A DNA stretch of 64,000 bases. It comes from an uncultured Chlorobiota bacterium (GTDB lineage Bacteria > Bacteroidota > Ignavibacteria > UBA10030 > UBA6906). Positions 34,604 through 41,875 of the stretch are shown piece by piece. The position numbers and the translations under genes were made by a program. The stretch lies in the NCBI GenBank assembly GCA_900696645.1, contig CAADGV010000020.1, positions 1 to 64,000 on the forward strand, written 5' to 3'. The notes under the pieces are model-generated. The model had not been told where the DNA came from and did not search any database. It saw nothing but the letters and a program-made list of their open reading frames with translations. Numbering within the stretch: the stretch's first letter is position 1; each line of letters opens with the position of its first letter.

Positions 34604-36099
34604 ACCGCCTCCTTCGCAACGTTGCTTCAATCGTTTTATTAATACCCCTCCTTGCATCATCAGCATTTGCAGACGAAGCTGAACATCTCGTTTCGGTAAA
34701 TCCGCTGATGATTCTTCCTTTTCTGATTCTGCTTCTTGCTATTGCCGTGATGCCGTTTATCAACAGGCATTGGTGGGAGCACAACTACCCGTATGTCTCG
34801 GCCGCGCTTGCCGTCGTGACCATTTTGTATTATGTGTTTGGCATCGGGAATCCCTCCAGGCTGGTACATACAGGGATCGAGTACTTTAGCTTTATTGTGC
34901 TGATCGGATCGTTGTTTGTGGTTGCAGGCGGCATTCACATCAAGATTAAAGGGAGATCGAAACCTTTATCCAACGTGTTCCTGTTGTCAATCGGAGCCGT
35001 GCTCGCCAACGTCGTCGGAACGACAGGGGCTTCCATGATCCTGATCCGGCCGTTCATTCGTGTCAACAAATACCGGATCAAGCCGTACCACGTTGTCTTC
35101 TTCATCTTCATTGTAAGCAACATGGGGGGTGCGTTAACCCCGATTGGCGATCCGCCGTTGTTTCTCGGCTATCTGAAGGGGATTCCGTTTTTCTGGATTG
35201 CGGAAACAATTTGGTACAAATGGGCCATTGCGATGATGGTGATTGTTGCCGTGTTCTATGTCGTCGACTATGCTTCGTACCGCAAACTTCCGGCGTCAGT
35301 CCGGCATGGGTTGGAGGGCGAACATGAAGAGGGCGAAGTGAGTGGAGCGCAGAATGTGTTCTTTCTTGCGATTATTCTCATCTCAGTGTTCATCACCAAT
35401 CCGCCGTTTCTGCGTGAAGGGTTGATGATCCTTGCCGCGGTAGGTTCCTATCTAACAACAAAACACGATATTCATAAAAAGAACGACTTCAATTTTAATC
35501 CCATCAAAGAAGTGGCAGTGTTGTTCTTCGGCATTTTCGCAACAATGATCCCGGCGCTGGATTGGTTGTCGATGAACGCCTCTTCGCTCGGGATACGCAC
35601 CGCCGGACAGTTCTACTGGATGACGGGATTTCTTTCGACATGTCTTGACAATGCGCCGACGTATCTTAACTTTCTAAGTGCAGCCATCGGTTTGTATGTA
35701 TCTCCCGAGGATGTTCGCCAGCTTATAGCTCTCGTCAAAACGCACGGGGCGGACATTTCACAGGTTACCGGTCCGCACGCAGCGGAAATCAAGGCTGCAT
35801 TTGCCATGCTCGTGAAGTACCACTACGATTTTGTCGAAGCAGGCGCAATCAGGCCGGACTATGCAAGCGCGGCATATCTGATCGCGAACTACAGCAAGCA
35901 CGTGCAAGCGATTTCGCTCGGAGCGGTGTTCTTCGGTGCGTTCACGTATATCGGCAACGGCCCGAATTTCATGGTCAAGTCCATTGCCGAGCATTCCGGA
36001 ATTCAGTGCCCGACCTTTGTCGGCTTTGTGTTGAAATACTCGATTCCTGTTTTATTGCCTGTCTTTGTGCTCGTGTGGCTCTTGTTCTTCCTCATGTAG
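34600..36099 (+). CDS. nhaD: NhaD-type Na+/H+ antiporter
   Basis: 499 aa from ATG 34600 (overlaps the nuoM stop). The frame upstream of this codon is only the shadow of nuoM. The first 25 residues look like a signal or first membrane helix (LLRNVASIVLLIPLLASSAFA). Arsenite/ion-transporter fold motifs are present: VGTTGASMILIRPFIRVNKY, MGGALTPIGDPPLFLGYL, CLDNAPTYLNFL and YIGNGPNFMVKSIAE. NhaD proteins exchange external H+ for internal Na+ or Li+. Its place inside the nuo run and next to the Mrp-type genes suggests a Na+-economy role, perhaps coupled to respiration. Confidence 0.93.
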   Translation: MNRLLRNVASIVLLIPLLASSAFADEAEHLVSVNPLMILPFLILLLAIAVMPFINRHWWEHNYPYVSAALAVVTILYYVFGIGNPSRLVHTGIEYFSFIVLIGSLFVVAGGIHIKIKGRSKPLSNVFLLSIGAVLANVVGTTGASMILIRPFIRVNKYRIKPYHVVFFIFIVSNMGGALTPIGDPPLFLGYLKGIPFFWIAETIWYKWAIAMMVIVAVFYVVDYASYRKLPASVRHGLEGEHEEGEVSGAQNVFFLAIILISVFITNPPFLREGLMILAAVGSYLTTKHDIHKKNDFNFNPIKEVAVLFFGIFATMIPALDWLSMNASSLGIRTAGQFYWMTGFLSTCLDNAPTYLNFLSAAIGLYVSPEDVRQLIALVKTHGADISQVTGPHAAEIKAAFAMLVKYHYDFVEAGAIRPDYASAAYLIANYSKHVQAISLGAVFFGAFTYIGNGPNFMVKSIAEHSGIQCPTFVGFVLKYSIPVLLPVFVLVWLLFFLM

Positions 36100-36139
36100 T
36101 GGGCCCAATTACCCAGTTTCAAGCATTAGTGCAGTTGAC

Positions 36140-36736
36140 ATGACTGATTCTCCCGGTACAACCATCAAGAAGTTCGAACAACGAGAACATCCGTGGCGCG
36201 GCGTTGCGATGCAGGGCTTTGCCCTCATGTGCTTGTGGCTGGTACTCAGCGGCCACTTCGATTTCTTTCATATCACAACCGGAGCCATCTGTGTCGGGAT
36301 TGTGTTGTTGTTGAATGCGAGAATCTCATCCGTCCAGTTCTTTCAGGGGGATGTCTCCGAGTGGGAACATCTCCGCTTTGAGCATCTGCTTCGTTTCCTT
36401 CCATGGCTTGCTTGGGAAATAGTTGAGGGAAGCATCCAGGTTGCCTCGGCCGTTCTCCACCCGAAAATGCCGATCGAGCCTGCAGTAATTCGCTTCCGTG
36501 TGAAGTTACCAATCGTCGGGGCAAGGGTGTTGTTCGGCAACGTCATTACCCTCACACCGGGTACGGTCACGCTCTCCATCACAGAAGATGAATTTTTGAT
36601 TCACGCCCTGCGCCGGAAATCAGCGTCAACGATTATCGACGGCACGATGCCGAGATGGATTGCACAACTCTTCTATGACGAAGACGAACAGCTTGTTACT
36701 TCGGTGGAAATAATCGAATCGAGCAAGGAAATGTGA
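36140..36736 (+). CDS. mrpE: Na+/H+ antiporter subunit E (Mrp/Mnh)
   Basis: 198 aa from ATG 36140; the longer frame from 36065 lies in the nhaD tail. MnhE domain: two close membrane segments near residues 20-55 (GFALMCLWLVLSGHFDFFH, then GAICVGIVLLLNA), a cytoplasmic loop, and the family's C-terminal part with NVITLTPGTVTLSI and LIHAL. First gene of the Mrp-type module; followed by mrpF with a 1-bp overlap. Confidence 0.93.
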   Translation: MTDSPGTTIKKFEQREHPWRGVAMQGFALMCLWLVLSGHFDFFHITTGAICVGIVLLLNARISSVQFFQGDVSEWEHLRFEHLLRFLPWLAWEIVEGSIQVASAVLHPKMPIEPAVIRFRVKLPIVGARVLFGNVITLTPGTVTLSITEDEFLIHALRRKSASTIIDGTMPRWIAQLFYDEDEQLVTSVEIIESSKEM

Positions 36737-37005
36737 TGCAGGATGTTCTCATCTACATAACCAATCTGCTTGCTGTCATTATTATCATTCCGTTTTACAG
36801 AGTGTTGAAAGGGCCGACGGTATTCGACCGCGTTCTTGGCGTCGGCGCAATCGGGACCAAGACACTTGTTTTGATTTGTTTGGTGGGATTCATCTACGGC
36901 AGGCTCGAAATGTTCATTGATATTGCGCTTGCATATGCTGTGCTAAACTTCATCAGCGTTCTGGCGATTGCAAAGTATTTCAAGAGTTATCGCAAAGGTG
37001 CCTGA
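36736..37005 (+). CDS. mrpF: Na+/H+ antiporter subunit F
   Basis: 89 aa from ATG 36736 (TGATG coupling with mrpE; a GTG one codon earlier is possible). Three membrane segments (LIYITNLLAVIIIIPFYRV, TLVLICLVGFIYG, IALAYAVLNFISVLAIAKYF). Contains the conserved RVLKGPTVFDRVLGV loop of MrpF. Confidence 0.94.
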   Translation: MQDVLIYITNLLAVIIIIPFYRVLKGPTVFDRVLGVGAIGTKTLVLICLVGFIYGRLEMFIDIALAYAVLNFISVLAIAKYFKSYRKGA

Positions 37006-37361
37006 TGGGAATGTCGGATATGATAGCCGTTCTGATGATTCTCGGCGGGGCGTTCTTTCTCCTTGTTGCCAGCATCGGGATTGTCCGCTTTCCGGATTTC
37101 TATACAAGACTTCACGCGATGGGGAAGGGGGATACACTTGGCATCATCCTCATTCTGCTCGGACTGTGTGTGTATGAAGGCTTCACACTGAACAGCGCGA
37201 AACTGCTAATCGCATTGGTGTTTGTCGGCTTGACAAATCCTGTAGCAACACACGCCCTTGCAAGGGCGGCGTTGCGCTACGGGCTGAAGCCTTTATTGAA
37301 GTTGGATCAGGAAGAAAAGAAACCATCAACCACATCAAAAAGCGATGCACTGGAAACTTGA
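37005..37361 (+). CDS. mrpG: Na+/H+ antiporter subunit G
   Basis: 118 aa. Three membrane segments. It carries the family signature GIVRFPDFYTRLHAMGKGDTLG and, near the end of the last helix, LTNPVATHALARAA. Start codon overlaps the mrpF stop by 1 bp; the 3' end overlaps the next gene by 17 bp. The C-terminal cytoplasmic tail is Lys/Glu-rich. Confidence 0.95.
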   Translation: MGMSDMIAVLMILGGAFFLLVASIGIVRFPDFYTRLHAMGKGDTLGIILILLGLCVYEGFTLNSAKLLIALVFVGLTNPVATHALARAALRYGLKPLLKLDQEEKKPSTTSKSDALET

Positions 37362-37590
37362 ACTCATCCTGCTTGTCATGTTGTTACTGACAGCTTTCAT
37401 TTCGCTGAAGGTTCGTGATCTGTTGGCGGCTGTGGTCATGCTCGGCGTATTCAGTTTTGTTGTCGCGTTGCTTTTTGTTGTGATGGGAGCCGTTGATGTC
37501 GGTTTCACGGAGGCCGTTGTCGGCGCGGGGGTAACAACAGTCTTGTATATTGTCGCGTTGTTTCATTCAACACGGGAGACAACAGATTGA
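37345..37590 (+). CDS. DUF4040-domain membrane subunit (MbhD-like; split MrpA C-terminal part)
   Basis: 81 aa with two to three membrane segments. The motif DVGFTEAVVGAGVTTVLYIVAL is the hallmark of DUF4040, which is part of the C-terminal MrpA region in classical Mrp antiporters but a separate gene (mbhD) in energy-converting hydrogenases and related complexes. Here it stands alone, followed directly by the mbhE-like gene. It overlaps mrpG by 17 bp. The module is therefore Mbh/Mbs-like in organisation. Confidence 0.88.
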   Translation: MHWKLELILLVMLLLTAFISLKVRDLLAAVVMLGVFSFVVALLFVVMGAVDVGFTEAVVGAGVTTVLYIVALFHSTRETTD

Positions 37591-37883
37591 GACATGTCGG
37601 CCTCATAGCGCTCGTTGCTTTCGCGGCACTGTTGATGTATGCCTCTGCAGGGTTGCCGAAGCGTGGCGATATCGATTCGCCGGCGCATCGTGATACATCG
37701 CTGGCAGGTACTTCGGTTGCAGCGAACTACTACATCCGCAACACAATGAGAGATACCCGAACGCCGAATATCGTCACTACCGTTCTTGGCGACTATCGCA
37801 GCTTCGATACGCTGGGTGAGGTGGTTGTTGTTCTTACGGCGGGACTTTGTTGTACGCTCATTTTGAGGAGACGAAAGGAATGA
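37587..37883 (+). CDS. MbhE-like membrane subunit (split MrpA C-terminal part)
   Basis: 98 aa from TTG 37587 overlapping the previous stop. One N-terminal and one C-terminal membrane segment enclose an extracytoplasmic loop with the motif PNIVTTVLGDYRSFDTLGEV, typical of MbhE and of the end of MrpA. Together with the DUF4040 gene it replaces the C-terminal third of a classical MrpA. 4-bp overlap with mrpB (ATGA). Confidence 0.85.
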   Translation: MRHVGLIALVAFAALLMYASAGLPKRGDIDSPAHRDTSLAGTSVAANYYIRNTMRDTRTPNIVTTVLGDYRSFDTLGEVVVVLTAGLCCTLILRRRKE

Positions 37884-38320
37884 CCCACTTTTCCGAAAGT
37901 CCGATTATTGTTGTTGTGGGAAGACTTATCGCTCCGTTTATTCAGTTGTTCGGATTGTATGTCATTTTTCACGGACACTACGGTCCGGGTGGCGGATTTC
38001 AGGGAGGCGCAATGCTTGCAGCGAGTTTCTTACTTATTCGATTATGTGTGGGAGAGGAAGCATCGCAGATGCATTTCAAACGTTCGCTTGGCGCGCCTGT
38101 TGGCATTCTCGGTGCAGCGGTGTTTTTCGGAATTGGCTTGGTCACAATGGGGGCAGGCGGGTATTTTCTTGACTACAGCCTTCTTCCGTTCGAGGACGTT
38201 TCGGCTTCGAAGCTTCGTTTCTTCGGAATTCTTGTTGTAGAAATTGGAATTGGCATCGCCGTGGCGGCGACGCTTGTTGCAATTTTTGATGAGTTGATGG
38301 GGGGGGCGGACAATGGCTGA
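37880..38320 (+). CDS. mrpB: Na+/H+ antiporter subunit B (MnhB domain)
   Basis: 146 aa from ATG 37880, which overlaps the stop of the previous gene (the frame also runs upstream to 37847). MnhB domain: RLIAPFIQLFGLYVIFHGH then YGPGGGFQGGAMLAASFLL, the family's most conserved stretch. Four membrane segments. 8-bp overlap with mrpC. Confidence 0.94.
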   Translation: MTHFSESPIIVVVGRLIAPFIQLFGLYVIFHGHYGPGGGFQGGAMLAASFLLIRLCVGEEASQMHFKRSLGAPVGILGAAVFFGIGLVTMGAGGYFLDYSLLPFEDVSASKLRFFGILVVEIGIGIAVAATLVAIFDELMGGADNG

Positions 38321-38678
38321 GTATTTCCTTTCCTACTATACTTATTGGTTCATCTTCGCGTTGACAGTTCTGGGTCTGTACGGCATGCTTGTGAAGAAGA
38401 ATCTTGTCAAGAAGCTCATCGGCATGACGATCTTTCAGACATCTGTCATCATCTTCTTTGTTGCCAGCGCGAGCAAGTGGAATGCAACAATTCCCGTCAT
38501 TGATCCCGCAATCGGCACCGATCCGTCGGGCTATATCAATCCCATTCCGCATACGCTCATGCTGACGGCAATTGTTGTCGGCGTCGCTACTATCGGCCTT
38601 GCCTTGGCTCTTCTCATGAGCATCTACCACAGGTATCATACCCTTGATGAGCCACATTTGCTGCAACGGATGAAATGA
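38313..38678 (+). CDS. mrpC: Na+/H+ antiporter subunit C (NuoK-like)
   Basis: 121 aa, three membrane segments, homologous to NuoK. The segment LVKKLIGMTIFQTSVIIFFV is the TM2 equivalent, in which the acidic residue of NuoK is replaced as usual in MrpC. It is followed by PHTLMLTAIVVGVATIGLALAL. Overlaps mrpB by 8 bp and the next gene by 4 bp. Confidence 0.93.
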   Translation: MAEYFLSYYTYWFIFALTVLGLYGMLVKKNLVKKLIGMTIFQTSVIIFFVASASKWNATIPVIDPAIGTDPSGYINPIPHTLMLTAIVVGVATIGLALALLMSIYHRYHTLDEPHLLQRMK

Positions 38679-40165
38679 TTGAACACAACCTCCCGGTTCT
38701 TGTTCCGCTGATATTGCTGTTCGGCGCTCTCTCGACATCTTTGCTCGGATCATGGAAGCGTGCCCTGGCATATCCGCTGGCTCTTGCTTCGGTTGCCGCC
38801 GCGCTTGTTATCGCGGTACTCGGGTTGCGCCAGACAATCAGCGCGGGAGCAATCCGATACTATCTTGGCGGATGGGCTGCGCCGATCGGAATTGAGTATG
38901 TGCTGGATCCGTTATCCGCGTTCATGTTGACTGTTGTTCTGGCAGTGGCCGTTCTTGTGTTTGTACATGCGCGTACGGTTGTAGCGGCGGAGCTGCAGGG
39001 CAGAACTGTTCCGTTTTACGCGGTTGCATTATTGTTGCTAACGGGTTTCAGCGGCATTGTGATGGCAGGTGATTTGTTCAACCTGTACGTGTTTCTTGAG
39101 ATCAGCTCGCTTGCAGGGTATGCGTTGATTGCCGTGGGAGAAAAGCCCTCGCCCGTTGCAGCATTCCGGTATTTACTGGTCGGTACCATCGGCGCATCGT
39201 TCTATCTGCTCGGCGTCGGGTTCATCTACATCATGACGGGATCGTTGAACATTGCCGACGTTGCGAAGATATTGCCTGCACTTGTGCGTGAGCCTCCCGT
39301 TCTTGTCGGTTTGATTTTCATCGTTGTCGGACTCGCAATCAAGATGGCACTCTTTCCGCTCCACGGATGGTTGCCCGATGCATATACCTATGCTCCGTCT
39401 TCAAGTTCCGCGCTGATTGCGCCAATCGGAACAAAAATCGGAGCCTACGTACTGCTGCGAATTCTTTTCTTTACATTCGAGCCGGCTGCCGTTCGTGACA
39501 CGCTTCCGGTTGCCGACATTATTCTCGGGCTTTCGTTAGGCGGAATTCTCTTCGGCTCCATCATGGCCATCGCTCAAAAAGAATTAAAGCGCATGCTGGC
39601 TTACAGCAGCGTTGCGCAGATCGGGTACATCGGATTGGGAATCGGACTTGCCAATCCGCTGGGATTCGTCGGGGCTGTGTTGCACGTATTGAATCACGCG
39701 TTTATGAAAGGCGGGCTTTTTCTGGTCGCGGGTAACCTTCGCCTGCAGATTGGACATTCAACGATTTCCGGGTTTGATGATTCGCTTCGCAAAGCAATGC
39801 CGTGGACGATGGCGGCGTTTGCTCTCTTCTCATTGTCAATGATTGGTATTCCGCCTACGGCCGGATTCTTCAGCAAGTGGTATCTTGTTTTGGCAGGATT
39901 TGAGAATTCGAATTGGATTGCTATTGTCGTTATTCTTGCCAGCAGCCTGCTGAACGCCGTTTACTTCTTCAGAATTTTGGAGAAGGTGTACCTGAAAAGT
40001 AGTAAGAAAGGAGAGGGAACCGATAGCAACCTTCCTCGCAAGGAAGTGAACACATCCATGCTTGCACCGACGATTGTACTTGCAGTCGGACTTCTGGTGT
40101 TAGGCGTATTGAATGCCGTGATTGTCACGGAGATTATTGTGTTGATGATTCCATCCGGTTTGTAG
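38675..40165 (+). CDS. mrpD: Na+/H+ antiporter subunit D, first copy
   Basis: 496 aa, 14 membrane segments, NuoN/MrpD family. The proton-path residues are present: Glu142 (LYVFLEISSLAGYAL, TM5) and Lys223 (GLAIKMALFPLHGWLPDAYTYAPSS, TM7). Later motifs include KRMLAYSSVAQIGYIG, LNHAFMKGGLFLVAG and GIPPTAGFFSKWYLV. Of the two MrpD-like genes this one follows mrpC, the classical position. Confidence 0.93.
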   Translation: MIEHNLPVLVPLILLFGALSTSLLGSWKRALAYPLALASVAAALVIAVLGLRQTISAGAIRYYLGGWAAPIGIEYVLDPLSAFMLTVVLAVAVLVFVHARTVVAAELQGRTVPFYAVALLLLTGFSGIVMAGDLFNLYVFLEISSLAGYALIAVGEKPSPVAAFRYLLVGTIGASFYLLGVGFIYIMTGSLNIADVAKILPALVREPPVLVGLIFIVVGLAIKMALFPLHGWLPDAYTYAPSSSSALIAPIGTKIGAYVLLRILFFTFEPAAVRDTLPVADIILGLSLGGILFGSIMAIAQKELKRMLAYSSVAQIGYIGLGIGLANPLGFVGAVLHVLNHAFMKGGLFLVAGNLRLQIGHSTISGFDDSLRKAMPWTMAAFALFSLSMIGIPPTAGFFSKWYLVLAGFENSNWIAIVVILASSLLNAVYFFRILEKVYLKSSKKGEGTDSNLPRKEVNTSMLAPTIVLAVGLLVLGVLNAVIVTEIIVLMIPSGL

Positions 40166-40169
40166 CGAT

Positions 40170-41666
40170 ATGGTCGAGCAGTACACATCAAACATACCAT
40201 TCCTTGCTGTGGCAGTCTCGCTGGGCATTGTGCCGCTCATTCTTCTCAGCTCACGTTGGCCGAATATTCGTGAAGGCTGGACGATTGCGGCATCAGTTGT
40301 GAAGTTCGGCCTCGTTCTCTCGCTGCTTCCTGATGCTTTGGCCAACAAAGCTGCAAGTATCGAAATTCTTGAGATTTCACCGGGTATCACTCTCGCATTG
40401 AAGGCCGATCCGTTGGGCGTGTTTTTCGCCTTGATCGCATCGGGGCTTTGGGTATTCACATCTTTCTATTCAATCGGATATGTTCGGGGGCTGGATGAAC
40501 ACAAGCAAACGCGCTACTTCGCGAGCTTTGCTGTTTGTCTTTCTGCAACGATAGGGATTGCATTCTCCGCCAATCTCCTGACATTTCTCATCTTTTATGA
40601 AATCCTCACCGTAGCAACATATCCTCTTGTCATCCACAAAGAAACGCCGGTTGCCATCAGCGCAGGACGGAAATACCTCGTCTACACCCTCACGGCCGGA
40701 GTTGTGTTGATTGCTGCGTTAGGGTGGACGTATCAGTTGAAGGGAAGCTTAGATTTTGTTCCGGGCGGATTGTTGGACGGCGTGGATGTGCCTCAGGGGA
40801 CGATGACGATGTTGTTTTTGCTTTTCCTATGTGGAGTTGGAGTGAAAGCGGGAATTATGCCACTGCACAGTTGGCTTCCGGCGGCAATGGCCGCACCAAC
40901 GCCCGTGAGCGCTTTGCTGCACGCTGTTGCAGTTGTGAAATCAGGAGTGTTCGGCGTAATGCGTGTCGTCGGATTTGTGTTTGGCCCCGGCGTGATGTTG
41001 AAATTCGGATTGAATGATATCCTTCTCGCATTTGCCGGAGGGACAATCCTGCTTGCGTCAATTCTCGCTTTGCGCGAGGATAATCTCAAACGTCGTCTCG
41101 CGTATTCAACCGTCGGGCATCTGTCGTATATCGTTCTCGGTGCCGCGTTGCTTTCGCCGGGAAGTTTCACCGGTGGACTTCTGCATATTGCCACGCACGC
41201 GACAATGAAGATCACGTTGTTCTTCTGTGCAGGCGCAATTTATGTGAATGTACACAAAGAGAATATCAGCGAGTTGGATGGAATCGGAAAGGCCATGCCA
41301 TGGACGATGGCAGCGTTTACGATTGGCGCACTCGGGCTTGCAGGCATACCGCCAGTGAATGGTTTTTCAAGTAAGTGGCTGCTTGCCGGCGGAGCGCTCG
41401 AGGTGGGAAATACGGTAGCGCTGACAATTCTGCTCGTCAGCGGATTGCTGAATGCGGGATATTTTTTTCCGATTATCTACCGGGCGTTCTTCAAACCATC
41501 GGCACAGTTCGAGAAGTATCGTGAAGCGTCTCCGCTGATGGTCATGCCTATTCTTGTGACAGGATTGCTTTCAGTTCTCTTCGGGATATGGCCGAATCTC
41601 TTTCTTCGTTTCTATGATCTTTCTTCGATGATTGCCATGAGTGTGTTCGGAGGATTCCACAGATGA
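40170..41666 (+). CDS. Second MrpD-like proton/cation antiporter subunit
   Basis: 498 aa, 14 membrane segments. Same superfamily as mrpD, but the HxxxxMPLHSWLPAAMAAPTPVSALLHAVAVVKSGV region is closer to the NuoL/MrpA/HyfB side. Glu144 (FYEILTVATYPLV) and Lys226 (GVGVKAGIMPLHSW) are intact, so it should be able to move protons. Four bp separate it from mrpD; it overlaps the next small gene by 4 bp (ATGA). Having two such subunits in one module is unlike classical Mrp. Confidence 0.9.
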   Translation: MVEQYTSNIPFLAVAVSLGIVPLILLSSRWPNIREGWTIAASVVKFGLVLSLLPDALANKAASIEILEISPGITLALKADPLGVFFALIASGLWVFTSFYSIGYVRGLDEHKQTRYFASFAVCLSATIGIAFSANLLTFLIFYEILTVATYPLVIHKETPVAISAGRKYLVYTLTAGVVLIAALGWTYQLKGSLDFVPGGLLDGVDVPQGTMTMLFLLFLCGVGVKAGIMPLHSWLPAAMAAPTPVSALLHAVAVVKSGVFGVMRVVGFVFGPGVMLKFGLNDILLAFAGGTILLASILALREDNLKRRLAYSTVGHLSYIVLGAALLSPGSFTGGLLHIATHATMKITLFFCAGAIYVNVHKENISELDGIGKAMPWTMAAFTIGALGLAGIPPVNGFSSKWLLAGGALEVGNTVALTILLVSGLLNAGYFFPIIYRAFFKPSAQFEKYREASPLMVMPILVTGLLSVLFGIWPNLFLRFYDLSSMIAMSVFGGFHR

Positions 41667-41875
41667 AACGATGGCAATGGATAGCGATCTCCCTGTTGAC
41701 AGTAGCATCGCTGGTTGTTGAATTCAACATCGAGCACGGAGATCATTGGTGGAGTTCAATTCCGGCATTCTACATTCTTTTCGGGTTTGCAGGTTGCACA
41801 GCGATCATATTCTTCTCAAAGACTCTCGGGAAGTTGTTTCTGCAAAGAGAGGAGGATTACTACGATGTGGAGTGA
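41663..41875 (+). CDS. Small two-helix membrane protein of the antiporter module
   Basis: 70 aa: two membrane segments (WIAISLLTVASLVVEF and AFYILFGFAGCTAIIFFSKTL) joined by an acidic/aromatic turn (IEHGDHWWSSIP), then a cytoplasmic tail LFLQREEDYYDVE. Proteins of this shape occur beside antiporter-like subunits in other energy-converting complexes (recollection, not searched). It overlaps both neighbours (4 bp and 11 bp), so it is almost certainly made together with them; a small accessory or assembly subunit is a reasonable guess. Confidence 0.85.
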   Translation: MKRWQWIAISLLTVASLVVEFNIEHGDHWWSSIPAFYILFGFAGCTAIIFFSKTLGKLFLQREEDYYDVE

